A stretch of 33,872 nt of DNA from Roseomonas sp. (lineage in GTDB: Bacteria; Pseudomonadota; Alphaproteobacteria; Acetobacterales; Acetobacteraceae): the NCBI GenBank assembly GCA_020249865.1, contig JADCEV010000100.1, positions 1 through 33,872 of the forward strand, written 5' to 3'. Positions 7,435-17,943 of this stretch are shown piece by piece. Every line of letters starts with the position of its first letter. Positions within the stretch are counted from its first letter, which is position 1. Below the pieces are notes generated by a model. It saw only the letters and a list, made by a program, of their open reading frames with translations. It did not search any database and was not told the DNA's origin. A program made the position numbers and the translations under genes.

Positions 7435-8283
7435 ATGGCAGGCTTCACCCCGGTTTTCCGTCTGGCGCTTCTGGGCCTTGGGCTGGCGCTTGCCGCCCCT
7501 GCTGAGGCGCAGGTTGAAACTCGTGAGGGCATTGCGCTGCAAAACCAGATCCTGGATTTGCGGCGGGAACTTGATGCGCTGCGCCGTGGTGGTGCCGTGG
7601 CCGCGCCAAGCGCGCCCTCACGCGGCCCCGCCGCTTCGGGTGATTTGGTGCAGCAATTGCTGGCCCGCGTGCAGGAGCTTGAGGAAGAAAATCGCCGCCT
7701 GCGTGGTCGTGCCGATGTGGCTGAAAACAATGATCGGCAATTGCGTGCCGAGGTGGAAAAGCTGCGCGGCGATTTGGATTTCCGCCTGCAAGCCCTGGAA
7801 AGAGGGGCTGGCCGGCCGGCCGCCCCGCGCCCTCCTCAGCCGGGGCCGGCGGCGCAAGCCCAGCCAGCCCCGGCCAGCCCGGCACCCTCCAGCGCCCCTA
7901 GGACGCCGGAGCGCGCCATCGCCGATGGGCAGGCCGCACTCGCCCGGCGCGAATTTGCCGTGGCCGAGGCCGCCGCGCGGGAGGCGATCCGCGCCCGCCC
8001 CGGTGCCCGCGCCCAGGATGCGCATTTGCTGTTGGCTGATTCGCTGATGGGCAAGCGGGACTTTCAGAATGCCGCCCTTGCCTATGACGAAGCCTATAGC
8101 CGCAACCGCCAGGGTGCGCGCGCGCCAGAGGCGATGATCGGCCTGGCCAATGCCTTCCAGGGTTTTGGCGCCAAGCGCGAAGCTTGCGAGACCTTGGATA
8201 ATCTGCGCTCCAACTTCCCCAACCTGTCCGGCCCCCAGGCGCAGCGCGCTGCCGAGAGCCGGCGGCGCGCGCAATGCCGGTGA
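7435..8283 (+). CDS. cpoB: Cell division coordinator CpoB/YbgF
   Basis: This is a periplasmic TPR protein that closes the tol operon and, in characterised bacteria, coordinates peptidoglycan synthesis with outer-membrane constriction. From ATG 7435 it has 282 residues; TTG 7426 is an alternative start. It shows a signal peptide (cleavage near PAEAQ), two coiled-coil segments (ILDLRRELDALRR; RVQELEEENRRLR through LQALE), a Pro/Ala linker (about residues 123-160) and C-terminal TPR repeats (DGQAALARREFAVAEAAARE, LADSLMGKRDFQNAALAYDE, IGLANAFQGFGAKREACETL). Confidence 0.92.
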   Translation: MAGFTPVFRLALLGLGLALAAPAEAQVETREGIALQNQILDLRRELDALRRGGAVAAPSAPSRGPAASGDLVQQLLARVQELEEENRRLRGRADVAENNDRQLRAEVEKLRGDLDFRLQALERGAGRPAAPRPPQPGPAAQAQPAPASPAPSSAPRTPERAIADGQAALARREFAVAEAAAREAIRARPGARAQDAHLLLADSLMGKRDFQNAALAYDEAYSRNRQGARAPEAMIGLANAFQGFGAKREACETLDNLRSNFPNLSGPQAQRAAESRRRAQCR

Positions 8284-8352
8284 TAGCCCAATGGGGATAG
8301 GCAGCCCTCTGCGCTGACGCCCCCGGTCAGCCGCGCCGAATTCGCTGCCGCC

Positions 8353-9558
8353 ATGGCGCCGCTTGGGCCATTCGGCGTGGCGCCCTTCCTTGCTGTGGCG
8401 GTCTCTGGCGGGCCGCATAGTCTGGCGGCGGCCTTGCTCGCGCGGGATTGGGTGGCGGCGCGGGGCGGGCGGGTGCTTGCTCTGGTCGCGGATCATGGGC
8501 TGAGGCCGGAAAGCGGTGCCGAGGTTGATCATGTCATGGCGCTTTTGGCCCAGGCGGGCATCGCAGCCGAATGCCTGCGGCTTGGATTGCCTACCGGCGC
8601 CCGGCTGCAGGAACGCGCGCGCGCTGCCCGGCTTGCGGCGCTGACAGAGGCCGCGGCGCGCCATGGCTGCCCCTGGCTGCTGCTCGGCCATCATCGCGGT
8701 GATCAGGCGGAAACCCTGGCCTTTAGGGCCTTGCGCGGCAGTGGTGCGGCGGGGCTGGCGGCCATGGCGGCGCTGCGTGTGGCGCCCGATTGCCTGATCC
8801 TGCGCCCGCTTTTGGGCTTCGCCCCCGCCCGCCTGGAAGCGGTGGTAGCCGCCGCCGGCCTTTCGCCAGTGCGTGATCCGTCAAACGACAATCCGCGCTT
8901 TACCCGCATCCGGCTGCGCCAGGCCCTGGGCGATCCGGGCGGGGAGGGTGAGGGGATCAATGCCCTTGCCGAGGCGGCGGAGGCCTTCGCGCGCCGCCGC
9001 GCCCGACACGAAGCCGCGCTGCTCGCCCGGCTAGCAGCGGCGGCGGAAATCCACCCGGAAGCCTATGCCTGGGTGGACCCCAAGGCGCTTGGCAGCGATG
9101 CGCTGGGCGTTACGGCTTTGGCCCGCCTGATCGGCCTGATCGGCGGCGCCGCCTGGCCGGTCCCGCTTGAGGCCGCAGCAGCGCTGCTGGCGCGCGGTGG
9201 TGGCAGCCTTTCCGGCGCCTGGGTGCGGCCCGGCGCGGGCGGGCGCTGGCTGGTGGTGCGCGATCCCGGCCTGATTGCGCCAGCGCTGCCCTTGGCGCCC
9301 CCTTTTCTCTGGGATGGGCGGTTTTCGGTGAGCGGTCCGGCGCGGCAAGGCTGGCATTGCGCGGCCCTGGGCGCGGCGGCGGCCACCTTCCGGCAGCAGA
9401 CCAAAACGCCACTTGCGGCGCTCCGCGCCCTGCCAGCGCTTTGGGATGAAAAGGGAAAGCTGGCACTCCTGCCCGGGCTGTTCTATGCTGAGGGTGTGGA
9501 AGCTTCGGCTTGGCGCCTGGTCTTTGCCCCGAGGGGCGGCGGCCTGCCGCCCGGCTGA
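8353..9558 (+). CDS. tilS: tRNA(Ile)-lysidine synthase TilS with a variant PP-loop
   Basis: TilS attaches lysine to C34 of tRNA-Ile(CAU). The protein has 401 residues from ATG 8353. The fold is clear: VAVSGG near residue 17, LLLGHHRGDQAETL, RPLLGF and DPSNDNPRFTRIRLR, followed by a C-terminal RNA-binding part. The PP-loop signature SGGxDS reads SGGPHS (residues 18-23), so the expected Asp is His22. The frame is open upstream to 8284 without an ATG, GTG or TTG, and the start has no clear ribosome site. Homology may begin earlier, perhaps at CTG 8314. The His either marks a lineage variant or impaired activity. Confidence 0.88.
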   Translation: MAPLGPFGVAPFLAVAVSGGPHSLAAALLARDWVAARGGRVLALVADHGLRPESGAEVDHVMALLAQAGIAAECLRLGLPTGARLQERARAARLAALTEAAARHGCPWLLLGHHRGDQAETLAFRALRGSGAAGLAAMAALRVAPDCLILRPLLGFAPARLEAVVAAAGLSPVRDPSNDNPRFTRIRLRQALGDPGGEGEGINALAEAAEAFARRRARHEAALLARLAAAAEIHPEAYAWVDPKALGSDALGVTALARLIGLIGGAAWPVPLEAAAALLARGGGSLSGAWVRPGAGGRWLVVRDPGLIAPALPLAPPFLWDGRFSVSGPARQGWHCAALGAAAATFRQQTKTPLAALRALPALWDEKGKLALLPGLFYAEGVEASAWRLVFAPRGGGLPPG

Positions 9559-9594
9559 TCACGCTTTTGCGGCTGGAAGATTTCGCGCGGGTCA

Positions 9595-9623
9595 TTCAAG
9601 ATGCGTGAAGCCTCACTATGTAT
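9595..9623 (+). promoter_or_regulatory. Possible sigma-70-type promoter before ftsH
   Basis: TTCAAG (9595-9600) and ATGTAT (9618-9623) are separated by 17 bases, 56 bases before the ftsH start, inside the 120-base tilS-ftsH gap. The match to consensus is weak. No heat-shock-type consensus was seen. Confidence 0.25.
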
Positions 9624-9678
9624 AGCGGAAGAGGGCGGCGGATGACGCCGTCAGGCTCCTGAAGATGGAAGGGTCGCG

Positions 9679-11601
9679 GTGAATAATTTCAGCCGGAACA
9701 TGGCTTTATGGGTGATCGTCGCGCTGCTGTTGGTGGCGCTGTTCAACCTGTTTCAACCAAGCGGCTCCAGCCGCCCGGGCACCTCTCAAGTCGCCTATTC
9801 CGACTTTTTGAATGAGGTGCAGGCCGGCCATGTGCGCGATGTCACGATTCAGGGCCGCACCCTGACCGGGCAGCTCAATGATGGGCGGCAATTCACCACT
9901 TATACGCCGGAAGACCCCGGCCTGATTTCGCGCCTGACCGAAAAGGGCGTGCGCGTGGTGGCCCGGCCTGAGGAGGCGGAGGTCAATCCGCTGCTGCATT
10001 ACCTGGCTTCCTGGTTCCCGATGCTGCTGCTGATCGGCGTGTGGATTTTCTTCATGCGCCAGATGCAGGGCGGTGGCGGGCGTGCGATGGGTTTTGGCAA
10101 ATCCCGCGCCAAGCTGCTGACGGAAAAGCAGGGCCGCGTGACCTTTGATGATGTCGCCGGCATTGACGAGGCCAAGGCGGAGCTTGAGGAAATTGTCGAA
10201 TTCCTGCGCGATCCGCAGAAATTCCAACGTCTGGGCGGCAAGATTCCGAAGGGTGTGCTGCTGGTGGGTCCGCCCGGTACCGGCAAGACCTTGCTTGCGC
10301 GGTCCATCGCCGGTGAGGCGAATGTGCCCTTCTTCACGATTTCCGGTTCGGATTTCGTCGAAATGTTCGTGGGTGTTGGCGCATCGCGCGTGCGTGACAT
10401 GTTCGAACAGGGCAAGAAGAACGCGCCTTGCATCATCTTCATTGACGAAATTGACGCGGTTGGGCGGCATCGTGGCGCCGGGCTTGGCGGCGGCAATGAT
10501 GAACGCGAACAGACGCTCAATCAGATGCTCGTCGAAATGGACGGGTTTGAGAGCAATGAGGGCGTGATCCTGATTGCCGCGACCAACCGCCCGGATGTGC
10601 TGGACCCTGCGCTGCTGCGCCCGGGTCGGTTTGACCGGCAGGTTGTGGTGCCAAATCCGGATGTGAATGGGCGCGAGAAAATCCTGCGCGTGCATATGCG
10701 CAAGGTGCCGCTCGCTTCCGATGTGGACCCCAAGGTGATTGCGCGTGGCACGCCGGGTTTTTCGGGTGCTGATCTGGCGAATCTGGTGAACGAAGCCGCA
10801 CTTCTCGCGGCGCGCACGGGGCGGCGCACGGTTGGCATGGCGGAATTTGAAGCCGCCAAGGACAAGGTGCTGATGGGCGCGGAACGGCGCAGCCTTGTGA
10901 TGTCCGAGGCCGAAAAGCGCATGACCGCCTATCACGAAGCGGGCCATGCTTTGGTTGCCATGAATGAACCGGAATGTGACCCGGTGCATAAGGCGACGAT
11001 TATTCCGCGTGGCCGCGCGCTTGGCCTGGTGATGTCGCTGCCGGAAGGTGACCGATATTCCAAGCACAAATCCAAGCTCAAGGCGGAACTCGCCATGGCG
11101 ATGGGTGGGCGTGTGGCGGAGGAACTGATTTTCGGCGCCGATAAGGTCAGCAATGGCGCGTCCGGCGACATCAAAATGGCGACCAATCAGGCGCGCATGA
11201 TGGTGACCGAATGGGGCATGAGTGAAAAGCTTGGCATGATCGCCTATGGCGACAATAGCCAGGAGGTTTTCCTCGGTCATTCCGTGACGCAGACGAAGAA
11301 CGTCTCGGAAGAAACCGCGCGCATGATTGATGCGGAAATCCGCGGCATCATTGATGGTGCCTATGCGCGCGCCACGAAAATCCTGACCGAAAAAATGGAT
11401 GAACTCCATTTGCTGGCGAAGGGTTTGCTTGAGCATGAAACGCTGAGCGGCGATGAAATCCGTCAGGTGATCAATGGCGAACCCGTGGTGCGCAATCGCC
11501 CGGATGAGCCGGTGAACCAGGGCCGCGGCAGCGTGCCGACGGCAGGCCGGCCCAGCATTCGCCCCGGCGGGCTTTCCCCAGGCGCCGCACCCGCCACCTG
11601 A
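9679..11601 (+). CDS. ftsH: ATP-dependent zinc metalloprotease FtsH
   Basis: FtsH is a membrane-anchored AAA+ protease for quality control and regulated degradation. The GTG start at 9679 follows GGAAGGG by 5 bases and gives 640 residues. Two transmembrane helices (about 8-26 and 109-127) flank a periplasmic domain. The AAA module has Walker A GPPGTGKT (197-204), Walker [11 protein letters not shown] (251-260), pore motif [15 protein letters not shown] and the SRH region [20 protein letters not shown] (301-320). The zinc site is HEAGH (419-423). The C-terminal ~30 residues are low-complexity. folP starts 3 bases after the stop. Confidence 0.98.
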   Translation: MNNFSRNMALWVIVALLLVALFNLFQPSGSSRPGTSQVAYSDFLNEVQAGHVRDVTIQGRTLTGQLNDGRQFTTYTPEDPGLISRLTEKGVRVVARPEEAEVNPLLHYLASWFPMLLLIGVWIFFMRQMQGGGGRAMGFGKSRAKLLTEKQGRVTFDDVAGIDEAKAELEEIVEFLRDPQKFQRLGGKIPKGVLLVGPPGTGKTLLARSIAGEANVPFFTISGSDFVEMFVGVGASRVRDMFEQGKKNAPCIIFIDEIDAVGRHRGAGLGGGNDEREQTLNQMLVEMDGFESNEGVILIAATNRPDVLDPALLRPGRFDRQVVVPNPDVNGREKILRVHMRKVPLASDVDPKVIARGTPGFSGADLANLVNEAALLAARTGRRTVGMAEFEAAKDKVLMGAERRSLVMSEAEKRMTAYHEAGHALVAMNEPECDPVHKATIIPRGRALGLVMSLPEGDRYSKHKSKLKAELAMAMGGRVAEELIFGADKVSNGASGDIKMATNQARMMVTEWGMSEKLGMIAYGDNSQEVFLGHSVTQTKNVSEETARMIDAEIRGIIDGAYARATKILTEKMDELHLLAKGLLEHETLSGDEIRQVINGEPVVRNRPDEPVNQGRGSVPTAGRPSIRPGGLSPGAAPAT

Positions 11602-11604
11602 ACC

Positions 11605-12648
11605 GTGGCGTCTGATCGTTGGTTGCATCCGCTGGGCCTGTTGTCAGGCCCAGCCGCGTTTCGGGCCATTGGTGAAGGCCAGGCGCTCCCCTTGCAGGGG
11701 GGCGATCTGGCCTTTTCCTTGGCACGGCTGATCGAAGATGGGCGAGAGCTTGCGACCCTCCCCGTGGCGGCCTTGCCGGAAGAATGGGGCGATGCGATTG
11801 AAGCCATCACCGCGCGGCCTTTGCCCTTTGCCGGGCTGGTTTCCACGCGCCCTCTGGTGATGGGCATTCTGAACATCACGCCCGATAGTTTTTCCGATGG
11901 CGGGCGGCATTTCGACGCCGACGCCGCGATTGCCGCCGGCCATGCGATGCTGGAAGCGGGCGCGGATATTCTCGATATCGGTGGTGAATCCACGCGGCCA
12001 GGGGCAGAACCTGTCCCGCCAGATGCTGAAATCGCCCGCGTCATTCCTGTGGTGCGGGAATTGGCCAAGGCCGCGCCGGTCAGCATTGATACGCGCCACG
12101 CCGCGACCATGCAGGCCGCCTTGGATGCCGGCGCTGAAATCATCAATGACGTGACAGCGCTACGCCATGATCCGGCGGCGGTGGATTTGCTGACCCGCAC
12201 GCAGACACCGGTGGTGCTGATGCATATGCCGGGCACCGACCCGCGCGAGATGCAGGCGCAGGCCGATTACGCCGATGTGGTTTTGGATGTGGCGCGCTTT
12301 CTGCGCGACCGTGTGGCCACGCTTGAAGCGCTTGGCATTGCACGCGGACGGATTGCGATTGATCCCGGCATCGGCTTTGGCAAGACCATGGCGCATAACC
12401 TCGCTTTGATCGAAGCCTTGCCCATCCTGGCGGGGATTGGCTGCCCAATCATGCTGGGCGCGTCGCGCAAGCGCTTCATCGGCACGTTATCAGGCGTGGA
12501 ACAAGCCGAAGCGCGGCTTGCCGGCAGCCTGGCCGTGGCCCTGGCCGGAGCTGCGCGCGGCGCGGCGATTTTGCGCGTGCATGATGTGGCGGAAACCATC
12601 CAGGCGCTTGCTGTCTGGCAGGCTTGCGCGAATGGCCGGGCGGGCTGA
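11605..12648 (+). CDS. folP: Dihydropteroate synthase FolP
   Basis: FolP condenses p-aminobenzoate with hydroxymethyl-dihydropterin diphosphate in folate synthesis. From GTG 11605 it has 347 residues. The TIM-barrel signatures all follow residue 85: MGILNITPDSFSDGG, DILDIGGESTRPGAEP, PVSIDTRHA, INDVTALRHD, VVLMHMPGTDP, AIDPGIGFGKT and LGASRKRFIGTL. The first 85 residues are an extra N-terminal domain beyond the ~280-residue core, similar in size to extensions I recall from other alphaproteobacteria. It starts immediately after ftsH, so the two are probably co-transcribed. Confidence 0.97.
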   Translation: MASDRWLHPLGLLSGPAAFRAIGEGQALPLQGGDLAFSLARLIEDGRELATLPVAALPEEWGDAIEAITARPLPFAGLVSTRPLVMGILNITPDSFSDGGRHFDADAAIAAGHAMLEAGADILDIGGESTRPGAEPVPPDAEIARVIPVVRELAKAAPVSIDTRHAATMQAALDAGAEIINDVTALRHDPAAVDLLTRTQTPVVLMHMPGTDPREMQAQADYADVVLDVARFLRDRVATLEALGIARGRIAIDPGIGFGKTMAHNLALIEALPILAGIGCPIMLGASRKRFIGTLSGVEQAEARLAGSLAVALAGAARGAAILRVHDVAETIQALAVWQACANGRAG

Positions 12649-12660
12649 TGAATCATCCCC

Positions 12661-13974
12661 ATGAAGCAAATGCACCTCGGCGCCTTCATGCGCCCCGTCA
12701 GCATCCACACTGCCTGGTGGCGCCATCCTGACTCGGCGCCTGAGGCGAATTTCAGTCTGAAGCATTTGGTTCACTGCATCCAAACCCTGGAACGCGGCAA
12801 ATTCGACGCCTTCTTCATGGCCGATCATCTGGCCGTGCTGAATATGCCGATTGAGGCGCTGAAGCGCAGCGGCACCGTCACGTCTTTTGAGCCCTTCACG
12901 CTGTTATCCGCACTCGCGATGGTAACGGAACGGATCGGGCTGATCGCCACGGCCTCCACCACCTATGATGCGCCCTATCATATCGCGCGGCGCTTTGCCT
13001 CGTTGGATCACATCAGCGGCGGGCGCGCGGGGTGGAATATCGTCACCACCTCCAACCCCGATGCGGCGCGCAATTTCGGCATGACCGAACATATGGACCA
13101 TGCCGAACGCTATGCCCGCGCGCGGGAATTTTATGATGTGGTGACGGGGCTTTGGGACAGTTTTGCGGAAGATGCCTTCATTCGCGACAAGGAAAGCGGC
13201 ATCTTCTGGGACCCCGCGCGGATGCATAAACTAAATCACGAGGGCAAATATCTCTCCATCGCGGGGCCTTTGAACATTGCGCGCCCGGTGCAGGGCTGGC
13301 CGGTGATTGTGCAGGCGGGCGCTTCCGATTCTGGCCGGCAACTCGCCGCCGAGGTCGCCGAGATGATCTTCGCCGCCGGCGGGCCGATTGCCGATGCGCG
13401 CGCCTATTACGCCGATATCAAATCCCGCGCCGCCCAGGCAGGGCGCGATCCAGGCTTGATCAAAATTCTGCCGGGCGCGCTGGCGACGGTGGCGGAAACG
13501 GATGACGCTGCCCGCGAAAAACGCGCGCTATTGGATAGCCTTGTGCATCCCGATAGCGGCATGGGCGCGCTTTCCATCGCGCTTGGTACGGATGCGCGGG
13601 CTTTCGATCTGGACGCGCCCTTGCCCGATATCCCCGAGACCAATCAAAGCCAAAGCGGCCGCCAACGCGTGCTGGAACGCGCGCGGCGCGAAAACCTGAC
13701 CGTGCGGCAATTGGCCGTGGCGCTTGGTGGCTATGGCGGCCTGTCCTTCACCGGCAGCGCCAAGACCATCGCCGATGAAATGCAGCATTGGCTGGAAAGT
13801 GACGCCTGTGACGGCTTCAACATCATGTTCCCGACCACCCCCGGCGGGGTTGAGGATTTCGTCCGCCTCGTGGTGCCGGAACTGCAAAGCCGGGGGATTT
13901 TCCGCAAGGAATATGCTGGAACGACACTGCGGGAGCATTTGGGGCTGCCCAGGCCGCCGAACCAATTCTTTTGA
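12661..13974 (+). CDS. LLM-class flavin-dependent monooxygenase (NtaA/SnaA/DszA type)
   Basis: This is a 437-residue luciferase-like TIM-barrel enzyme of the group that uses FMNH2 from a separate reductase to oxidise organosulfur, aminopolycarboxylate or similar substrates. Landmarks are MHLGAFMRP, FDAFFMADHL, ASTTYDAPYHIARRFASLDH, SGGRAGWNIVTTSNPDAARN (the typical WNIVT-S segment), PVIVQAGASDSGRQLAAE and DGFNIMFPTTPGGVEDFV. No flavin reductase gene is adjacent. ATG 12661 lies 12 bases after folP. The substrate is unknown. With the next gene it interrupts an otherwise conserved housekeeping order. Confidence 0.85.
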   Translation: MKQMHLGAFMRPVSIHTAWWRHPDSAPEANFSLKHLVHCIQTLERGKFDAFFMADHLAVLNMPIEALKRSGTVTSFEPFTLLSALAMVTERIGLIATASTTYDAPYHIARRFASLDHISGGRAGWNIVTTSNPDAARNFGMTEHMDHAERYARAREFYDVVTGLWDSFAEDAFIRDKESGIFWDPARMHKLNHEGKYLSIAGPLNIARPVQGWPVIVQAGASDSGRQLAAEVAEMIFAAGGPIADARAYYADIKSRAAQAGRDPGLIKILPGALATVAETDDAAREKRALLDSLVHPDSGMGALSIALGTDARAFDLDAPLPDIPETNQSQSGRQRVLERARRENLTVRQLAVALGGYGGLSFTGSAKTIADEMQHWLESDACDGFNIMFPTTPGGVEDFVRLVVPELQSRGIFRKEYAGTTLREHLGLPRPPNQFF

Positions 13975-13995
13975 GGCCAAGACTTTGGCAAATCA

Positions 13996-14024
13996 TTGAA
14001 CAGACCAAGGCTTTCACCCTAAAC
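13996..14024 (+). promoter_or_regulatory. Candidate promoter for the substrate-binding protein gene
   Basis: TTGAAC (13996-14001) and CTAAAC (14019-14024) are separated by 17 bases, 54 bases before the ATG at 14078. A small hairpin (about 14042-14061) lies between them and the ribosome site GGGAGA. This is a consensus-only prediction. Confidence 0.35.
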
Positions 14025-14077
14025 TCAACCCAGCAAAACAGGGCGCAGGCTTCGCCTTACGCAAACGGGAGATAGAC

Positions 14078-15682
14078 ATGCTTCAAAGACGACATCTGCT
14101 CGGCGGCGCGGCAGCGCTCCCCTTCGCGTCCATTGGCGCGCCGGCCATCGCCCAGGCACCGCGCGTGCTGAAATATGTGCCGCACGCCAACCTGCCGAAT
14201 ATTGACCCCTTCACCAATACGGCCTTCGTCGCGCGCGACCACGCCTTCCTGGTCTATGACCAGCTTTATGGCATGGACGACAAGTTCCAACCGCGCCCGC
14301 AAATGGTCGAAGGCCATGTTGTCGAAAATGATGGCAAGACCTGGCGTTTCACGCTGCGTGAGGGGCTGCGCTTCCATGACAATACGCCCGTACGTGGGCG
14401 TGATTGCATCGCCTCCATCAAGCGTTGGGGAAGGCGCGATGCCTTCGGCCAGGTGCTGATGTCGCGGGTTGCGGATATGGTCGAAGTCAGCGACCGCGTG
14501 TTCGAAATTCGCCTGAACGCGCCCTTCCCGAAAATGCTCGATTGCCTGGCGAAGGTGACCACAAGCTGCCTTTTCATCATGCCGGAACGGCTGGCCAATG
14601 TTGATCCCTTCACGAATATCACTGAGGCAGTGGGCAGCGGCCCCTATCGCTTCATTCAGAATGAATGGGTGCCGGGCTCCATGCTCGCCTATGCGCGCAA
14701 TGCGGATTACGTGCCGCGCCAGGAAGCGCCTTCCATGACCGCCGGCGGCAAGGTCACGCATTTTGATCGCGTGGAATGGCGGATCATTCCGGATGCCAGC
14801 ACCGCCTCTGCCGCGCTGCAATCGGGCGAGATTGATTGGTGGGAACAGCCGACCGCCGATTTGTTCCCGCTGTTTCAACGTGGCGCGGCAGCGCGCAATA
14901 TCCGCGTGGATATCATCAATGACACGGGGCTCATCGGGATTTTCCGCCCGAACCACACCGCCGCCCCCTTCAATAACCCTGCCGTGCGCCGCGCCGTGCT
15001 GACCGCCATCAATCAGATTGATTTCATGACCGCGGTGATCGGCACATCGGGCGTTGAAGGCCGCGCGGATTTGCGCCGCGAAGGCATTGGCTATTTCGCC
15101 CCGGAAAGCCCGATGGCGAGCAATGTCGGCATGGAGCGTATGCGGAAAAGCATTGATGCCGCGCGCGCCGAAGTGCAGGCGGCTGGCGCCATGGGCCAAC
15201 GCCTGGTGCTGCTGAACGCGACCGATCTTGCTTCCATCAATGCCGCCACACTTGTCGGCGCTGATCTGTTCCGCCGCATGGGCTTCAATGTGGATCTGGT
15301 CAGCACGGATTGGGGCACGCTGGTGGCCCGCCGCGCCAGCCGCAATCCGCTGGAACAGGGCGGCTGGTCCGGCTTCTTCACCTTCTGGTCCGGGATTGAC
15401 CATTGGAACCCGGCGAGCCACGCCTCCATCCGCGGCCATGGCGAAAATGCCTGGCCGGGCTGGCCGAATATCCCGGCGCTTGAGGCGCAGCGTGATGCCT
15501 GGTTCAACGCGCCGGATGCGGCGGCAGAAGCGGCTGCGGGCCGGGAGATGCAGCGCATCGCCTTTGAAGAAGTGCCCTATGTGCCGACAGGCATGTATTA
15601 CCAGCCCACCGCCTATCGCCGGAACCTGACCGGCATGCTGAAAGGCCAGCCGCCGCTGTTCTGGAATATCCGGCGCGCCTGA
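14078..15682 (+). CDS. ABC transporter substrate-binding protein, solute-binding family 5
   Basis: This is a periplasmic dipeptide/oligopeptide-type binding protein of 534 residues. It starts at ATG 14078, 3 bases after GGGAGATAGAC. The N-terminus [17 protein letters not shown] ending near PAIAQA is a twin-arginine-like signal. The family body includes [53 protein letters not shown] and [16 protein letters not shown]. No permease or ATPase gene is adjacent, so it is an orphan component that must use a transporter encoded elsewhere. Substrate is unknown; the pairing with a flavin monooxygenase suggests small organic compounds, which is inference. Confidence 0.88.
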   Translation: MLQRRHLLGGAAALPFASIGAPAIAQAPRVLKYVPHANLPNIDPFTNTAFVARDHAFLVYDQLYGMDDKFQPRPQMVEGHVVENDGKTWRFTLREGLRFHDNTPVRGRDCIASIKRWGRRDAFGQVLMSRVADMVEVSDRVFEIRLNAPFPKMLDCLAKVTTSCLFIMPERLANVDPFTNITEAVGSGPYRFIQNEWVPGSMLAYARNADYVPRQEAPSMTAGGKVTHFDRVEWRIIPDASTASAALQSGEIDWWEQPTADLFPLFQRGAAARNIRVDIINDTGLIGIFRPNHTAAPFNNPAVRRAVLTAINQIDFMTAVIGTSGVEGRADLRREGIGYFAPESPMASNVGMERMRKSIDAARAEVQAAGAMGQRLVLLNATDLASINAATLVGADLFRRMGFNVDLVSTDWGTLVARRASRNPLEQGGWSGFFTFWSGIDHWNPASHASIRGHGENAWPGWPNIPALEAQRDAWFNAPDAAAEAAAGREMQRIAFEEVPYVPTGMYYQPTAYRRNLTGMLKGQPPLFWNIRRA

Positions 15683-15761
15683 ACCGAACCCCGCGCCGCG
15701 CCTGGGCTTGCCGGGCGCGGCCGGGTTCCATCCGAAGCCGGCAAGGGGCTATAAGCCGCGC

Positions 15762-17129
15762 ATGAGCGAAGCAGCCCCGACCCGCAAACTATTTGGCACT
15801 GATGGTATTCGCGGCAAGGCCAATGCCGCGCCGATGGATGCCGCCACCGCACTCCGCCTGGGCCAGGCGGCGGGCAGCTTTTTCAATCGCGGCAATCACC
15901 GCCACCGCGTTGTGATCGGCAAGGATACGCGGCTTTCCGGTTATATGCTGGAACCGGCACTGACTGCCGGTTTTATCGGCGCGGGGATGGATGTGGTGCT
16001 GGTCGGGCCTTTGCCCACACCGGCCATTGCCTTGCTGACGCGCTCACTCCGCGCCGATTTGGGCGTGATGATCAGCGCCTCCCACAACCCCTATGAGGAT
16101 AACGGCATCAAGCTGTTTGGCCCGGATGGGCTGAAGCTGACCGATGACCAGGAAGCGGCCATCGAAGCCTTGATGGCGGGTGATCTTGGCGCCGCGCTGG
16201 TGCCGCCGGCACGGCTTGGCCGCGCGAGCCGGCTGGAAGATGCGCCGGGGCGTTATATTGAAGCCGCCAAGGCATCCTTCCCGCGCGGGCAAACGCTCGA
16301 TGGGCTCCGCATTGTCGTGGATTGCGCCCATGGCGCGGCCTATCGCGCGGCCCCCACCGTGCTGTGGGAATTGGGTGCCGAGGTGATGTCCCTTGGCGTG
16401 GCACCCGATGGCTTCAACATCAATAAGGGGGTGGGCTCCACCGCGCCCCAGGCCCTGGCCGATATGGTGCGCGAACGCCAGGCGCATCTGGGTATTGCGC
16501 TGGATGGTGATGCGGATCGGCTGGTGCTGGTGGATGAAGCCGGGCAGGTGATTGATGGCGATCAGATCCTCGCCTTGATTGCCCATTCCTGGCATGCGCA
16601 GCGCCGCCTGACCGGGGGCGCCGTGGTCGCCACCGTCATGTCCAATATGGGGCTGGAACGGTATTTGGCGGCGCGCGGGCTTGGCTTGCTCCGCACCGCG
16701 GTTGGTGACCGCTATGTGGGCGAGAAAATGCGGGAGACCGGCTGCAATCTGGGCGGCGAGCAATCCGGCCATATGATCATGCCCGATTTCGGCACCACCG
16801 GGGATGGGCTGGTTGCCGCGCTGCAAGTGCTTTCCGTGCTGGTCGAAGAAAAGCGCCCCGCGAGTGAGGTGCTGCGCTGCTTCACCCCCCTGCCGCAGCG
16901 CTTGGTCAATGTGCGCTATGCCGGCGCATCGCCGCTTATCAAGCCGCTGGTGACCCAAGCCATTGCCGCCGAGGAAGCCGCCCTTGGCGCCCGCGGCCGT
17001 GTGCTGATCCGCGCCAGCGGCACCGAACCCGTCATCCGCGTCATGGCGGAAGCCGAGGAGGAGGCGCTGGTGGAGGGCGTTGTCGGGCGCCTGGCTGAGC
17101 TGATCCGGGCCGAGGCACGCGCCGCATGA
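15762..17129 (+). CDS. glmM: Phosphoglucosamine mutase GlmM
   Basis: GlmM converts glucosamine-6-phosphate to glucosamine-1-phosphate for UDP-GlcNAc and cell-wall synthesis. From ATG 15762 it has 455 residues; the frame is open upstream but the extension is not GlmM-like. The four domains show [13 protein letters not shown] (10-22), the active-site loop [15 protein letters not shown] with phospho-Ser107, the metal loop [13 protein letters not shown], the sugar-binding GGEQSGHMI and the phosphate loop [13 protein letters not shown]. The stop overlaps the thiD start (ATGA, 17126-17129). Confidence 0.97.
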   Translation: MSEAAPTRKLFGTDGIRGKANAAPMDAATALRLGQAAGSFFNRGNHRHRVVIGKDTRLSGYMLEPALTAGFIGAGMDVVLVGPLPTPAIALLTRSLRADLGVMISASHNPYEDNGIKLFGPDGLKLTDDQEAAIEALMAGDLGAALVPPARLGRASRLEDAPGRYIEAAKASFPRGQTLDGLRIVVDCAHGAAYRAAPTVLWELGAEVMSLGVAPDGFNINKGVGSTAPQALADMVRERQAHLGIALDGDADRLVLVDEAGQVIDGDQILALIAHSWHAQRRLTGGAVVATVMSNMGLERYLAARGLGLLRTAVGDRYVGEKMRETGCNLGGEQSGHMIMPDFGTTGDGLVAALQVLSVLVEEKRPASEVLRCFTPLPQRLVNVRYAGASPLIKPLVTQAIAAEEAALGARGRVLIRASGTEPVIRVMAEAEEEALVEGVVGRLAELIRAEARAA

Positions 17130-17932
17130 AGGGGCGCGTGCTGATCATCGCCGGGTCTGATTCCGGTGGCGGGGCGGGGATTCAGGCTGATCTCAAGGCC
17201 GTGACCGCGCTGGGCGCCTTTGGCATGACCGCGATCACGGCGCTGACGGCACAGAATACGCTTGGCGTGCATGGGGTTTTGCCCGTGCCTCTCGATTTCC
17301 TCCGCCAGCAGATCGCGGTCGTTTTGGATGATCTGGGTGCTGATGCGCTGAAGACCGGCATGCTGGCTGATAGTGCGACGATTGAGGCGGTATGCGATGA
17401 AATCGCGGCCCGCGCCCCCGGCCTGCCCTTGGTGGCGGACCCGGTGATGGTGGCCAAGGGTGGCCACCCTTTGCTGGTGCCAGACGCCGCCGAGACGCTG
17501 AAGCGCCGCCTTTTGCCGATGGCCGCCGTGCTGACCCCCAATCTGCCGGAGGCCGAGGCGCTTTGCGGCTTTGCCATTCCCGATGTCGGCGCCATGCATC
17601 AGGCGGCCAAGGCGCTGCTGGCGCTTGGCCCCAAGGCGGTGCTGCTGAAGGGCGGGCATTTGCCGGGCGATGAGGTGGTGGATCTGCTCGCGACCGGTAC
17701 GCGCATGGAAATCTTCCGCGACCGGCGGATTGCCACGCGCCATACCCATGGCACGGGCTGCACGCTGGCAAGTGCGGTAGCGGCTGGGCTGGCACAGGGG
17801 CTGGCCCTTCGGGACGCGGTGATTCGTGCCCGGGCCTATGTCCGCGCAGCGATTGCGAGCGCGCCGGGTTATGGCGCCGGGCATGGGCCGCTCAATCACG
17901 CGGTGACCTGTGATCCCGGGGTTTTGCGCTGA
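17126..17932 (+). CDS. thiD: Hydroxymethylpyrimidine/phosphomethylpyrimidine kinase ThiD
   Basis: ThiD phosphorylates HMP and HMP-phosphate in thiamine synthesis. This 268-residue ribokinase-fold protein has [16 protein letters not shown] (9-24), [40 protein letters not shown] and the catalytic anion hole [11 protein letters not shown]. It is translationally coupled to glmM through a 4-base overlap. No other thiamine gene is near, so its place here follows lineage synteny rather than pathway clustering. Confidence 0.96.
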   Translation: MKGRVLIIAGSDSGGGAGIQADLKAVTALGAFGMTAITALTAQNTLGVHGVLPVPLDFLRQQIAVVLDDLGADALKTGMLADSATIEAVCDEIAARAPGLPLVADPVMVAKGGHPLLVPDAAETLKRRLLPMAAVLTPNLPEAEALCGFAIPDVGAMHQAAKALLALGPKAVLLKGGHLPGDEVVDLLATGTRMEIFRDRRIATRHTHGTGCTLASAVAAGLAQGLALRDAVIRARAYVRAAIASAPGYGAGHGPLNHAVTCDPGVLR

Positions 17933-17943
17933 ATTTACCTTTC

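Noticed and set aside
9706-11628. A 640-codon open frame antisense to the whole of ftsH
   Set aside because: It mirrors the third-position pattern of a GC-rich gene, has His/Arg-rich sequence with no domain, and ftsH on the other strand is unmistakable.
14057-15439. A 460-codon open frame antisense to the substrate-binding protein gene
   Set aside because: No recognisable domain, no ribosome site, and complete overlap with a clear family-5 binding protein.
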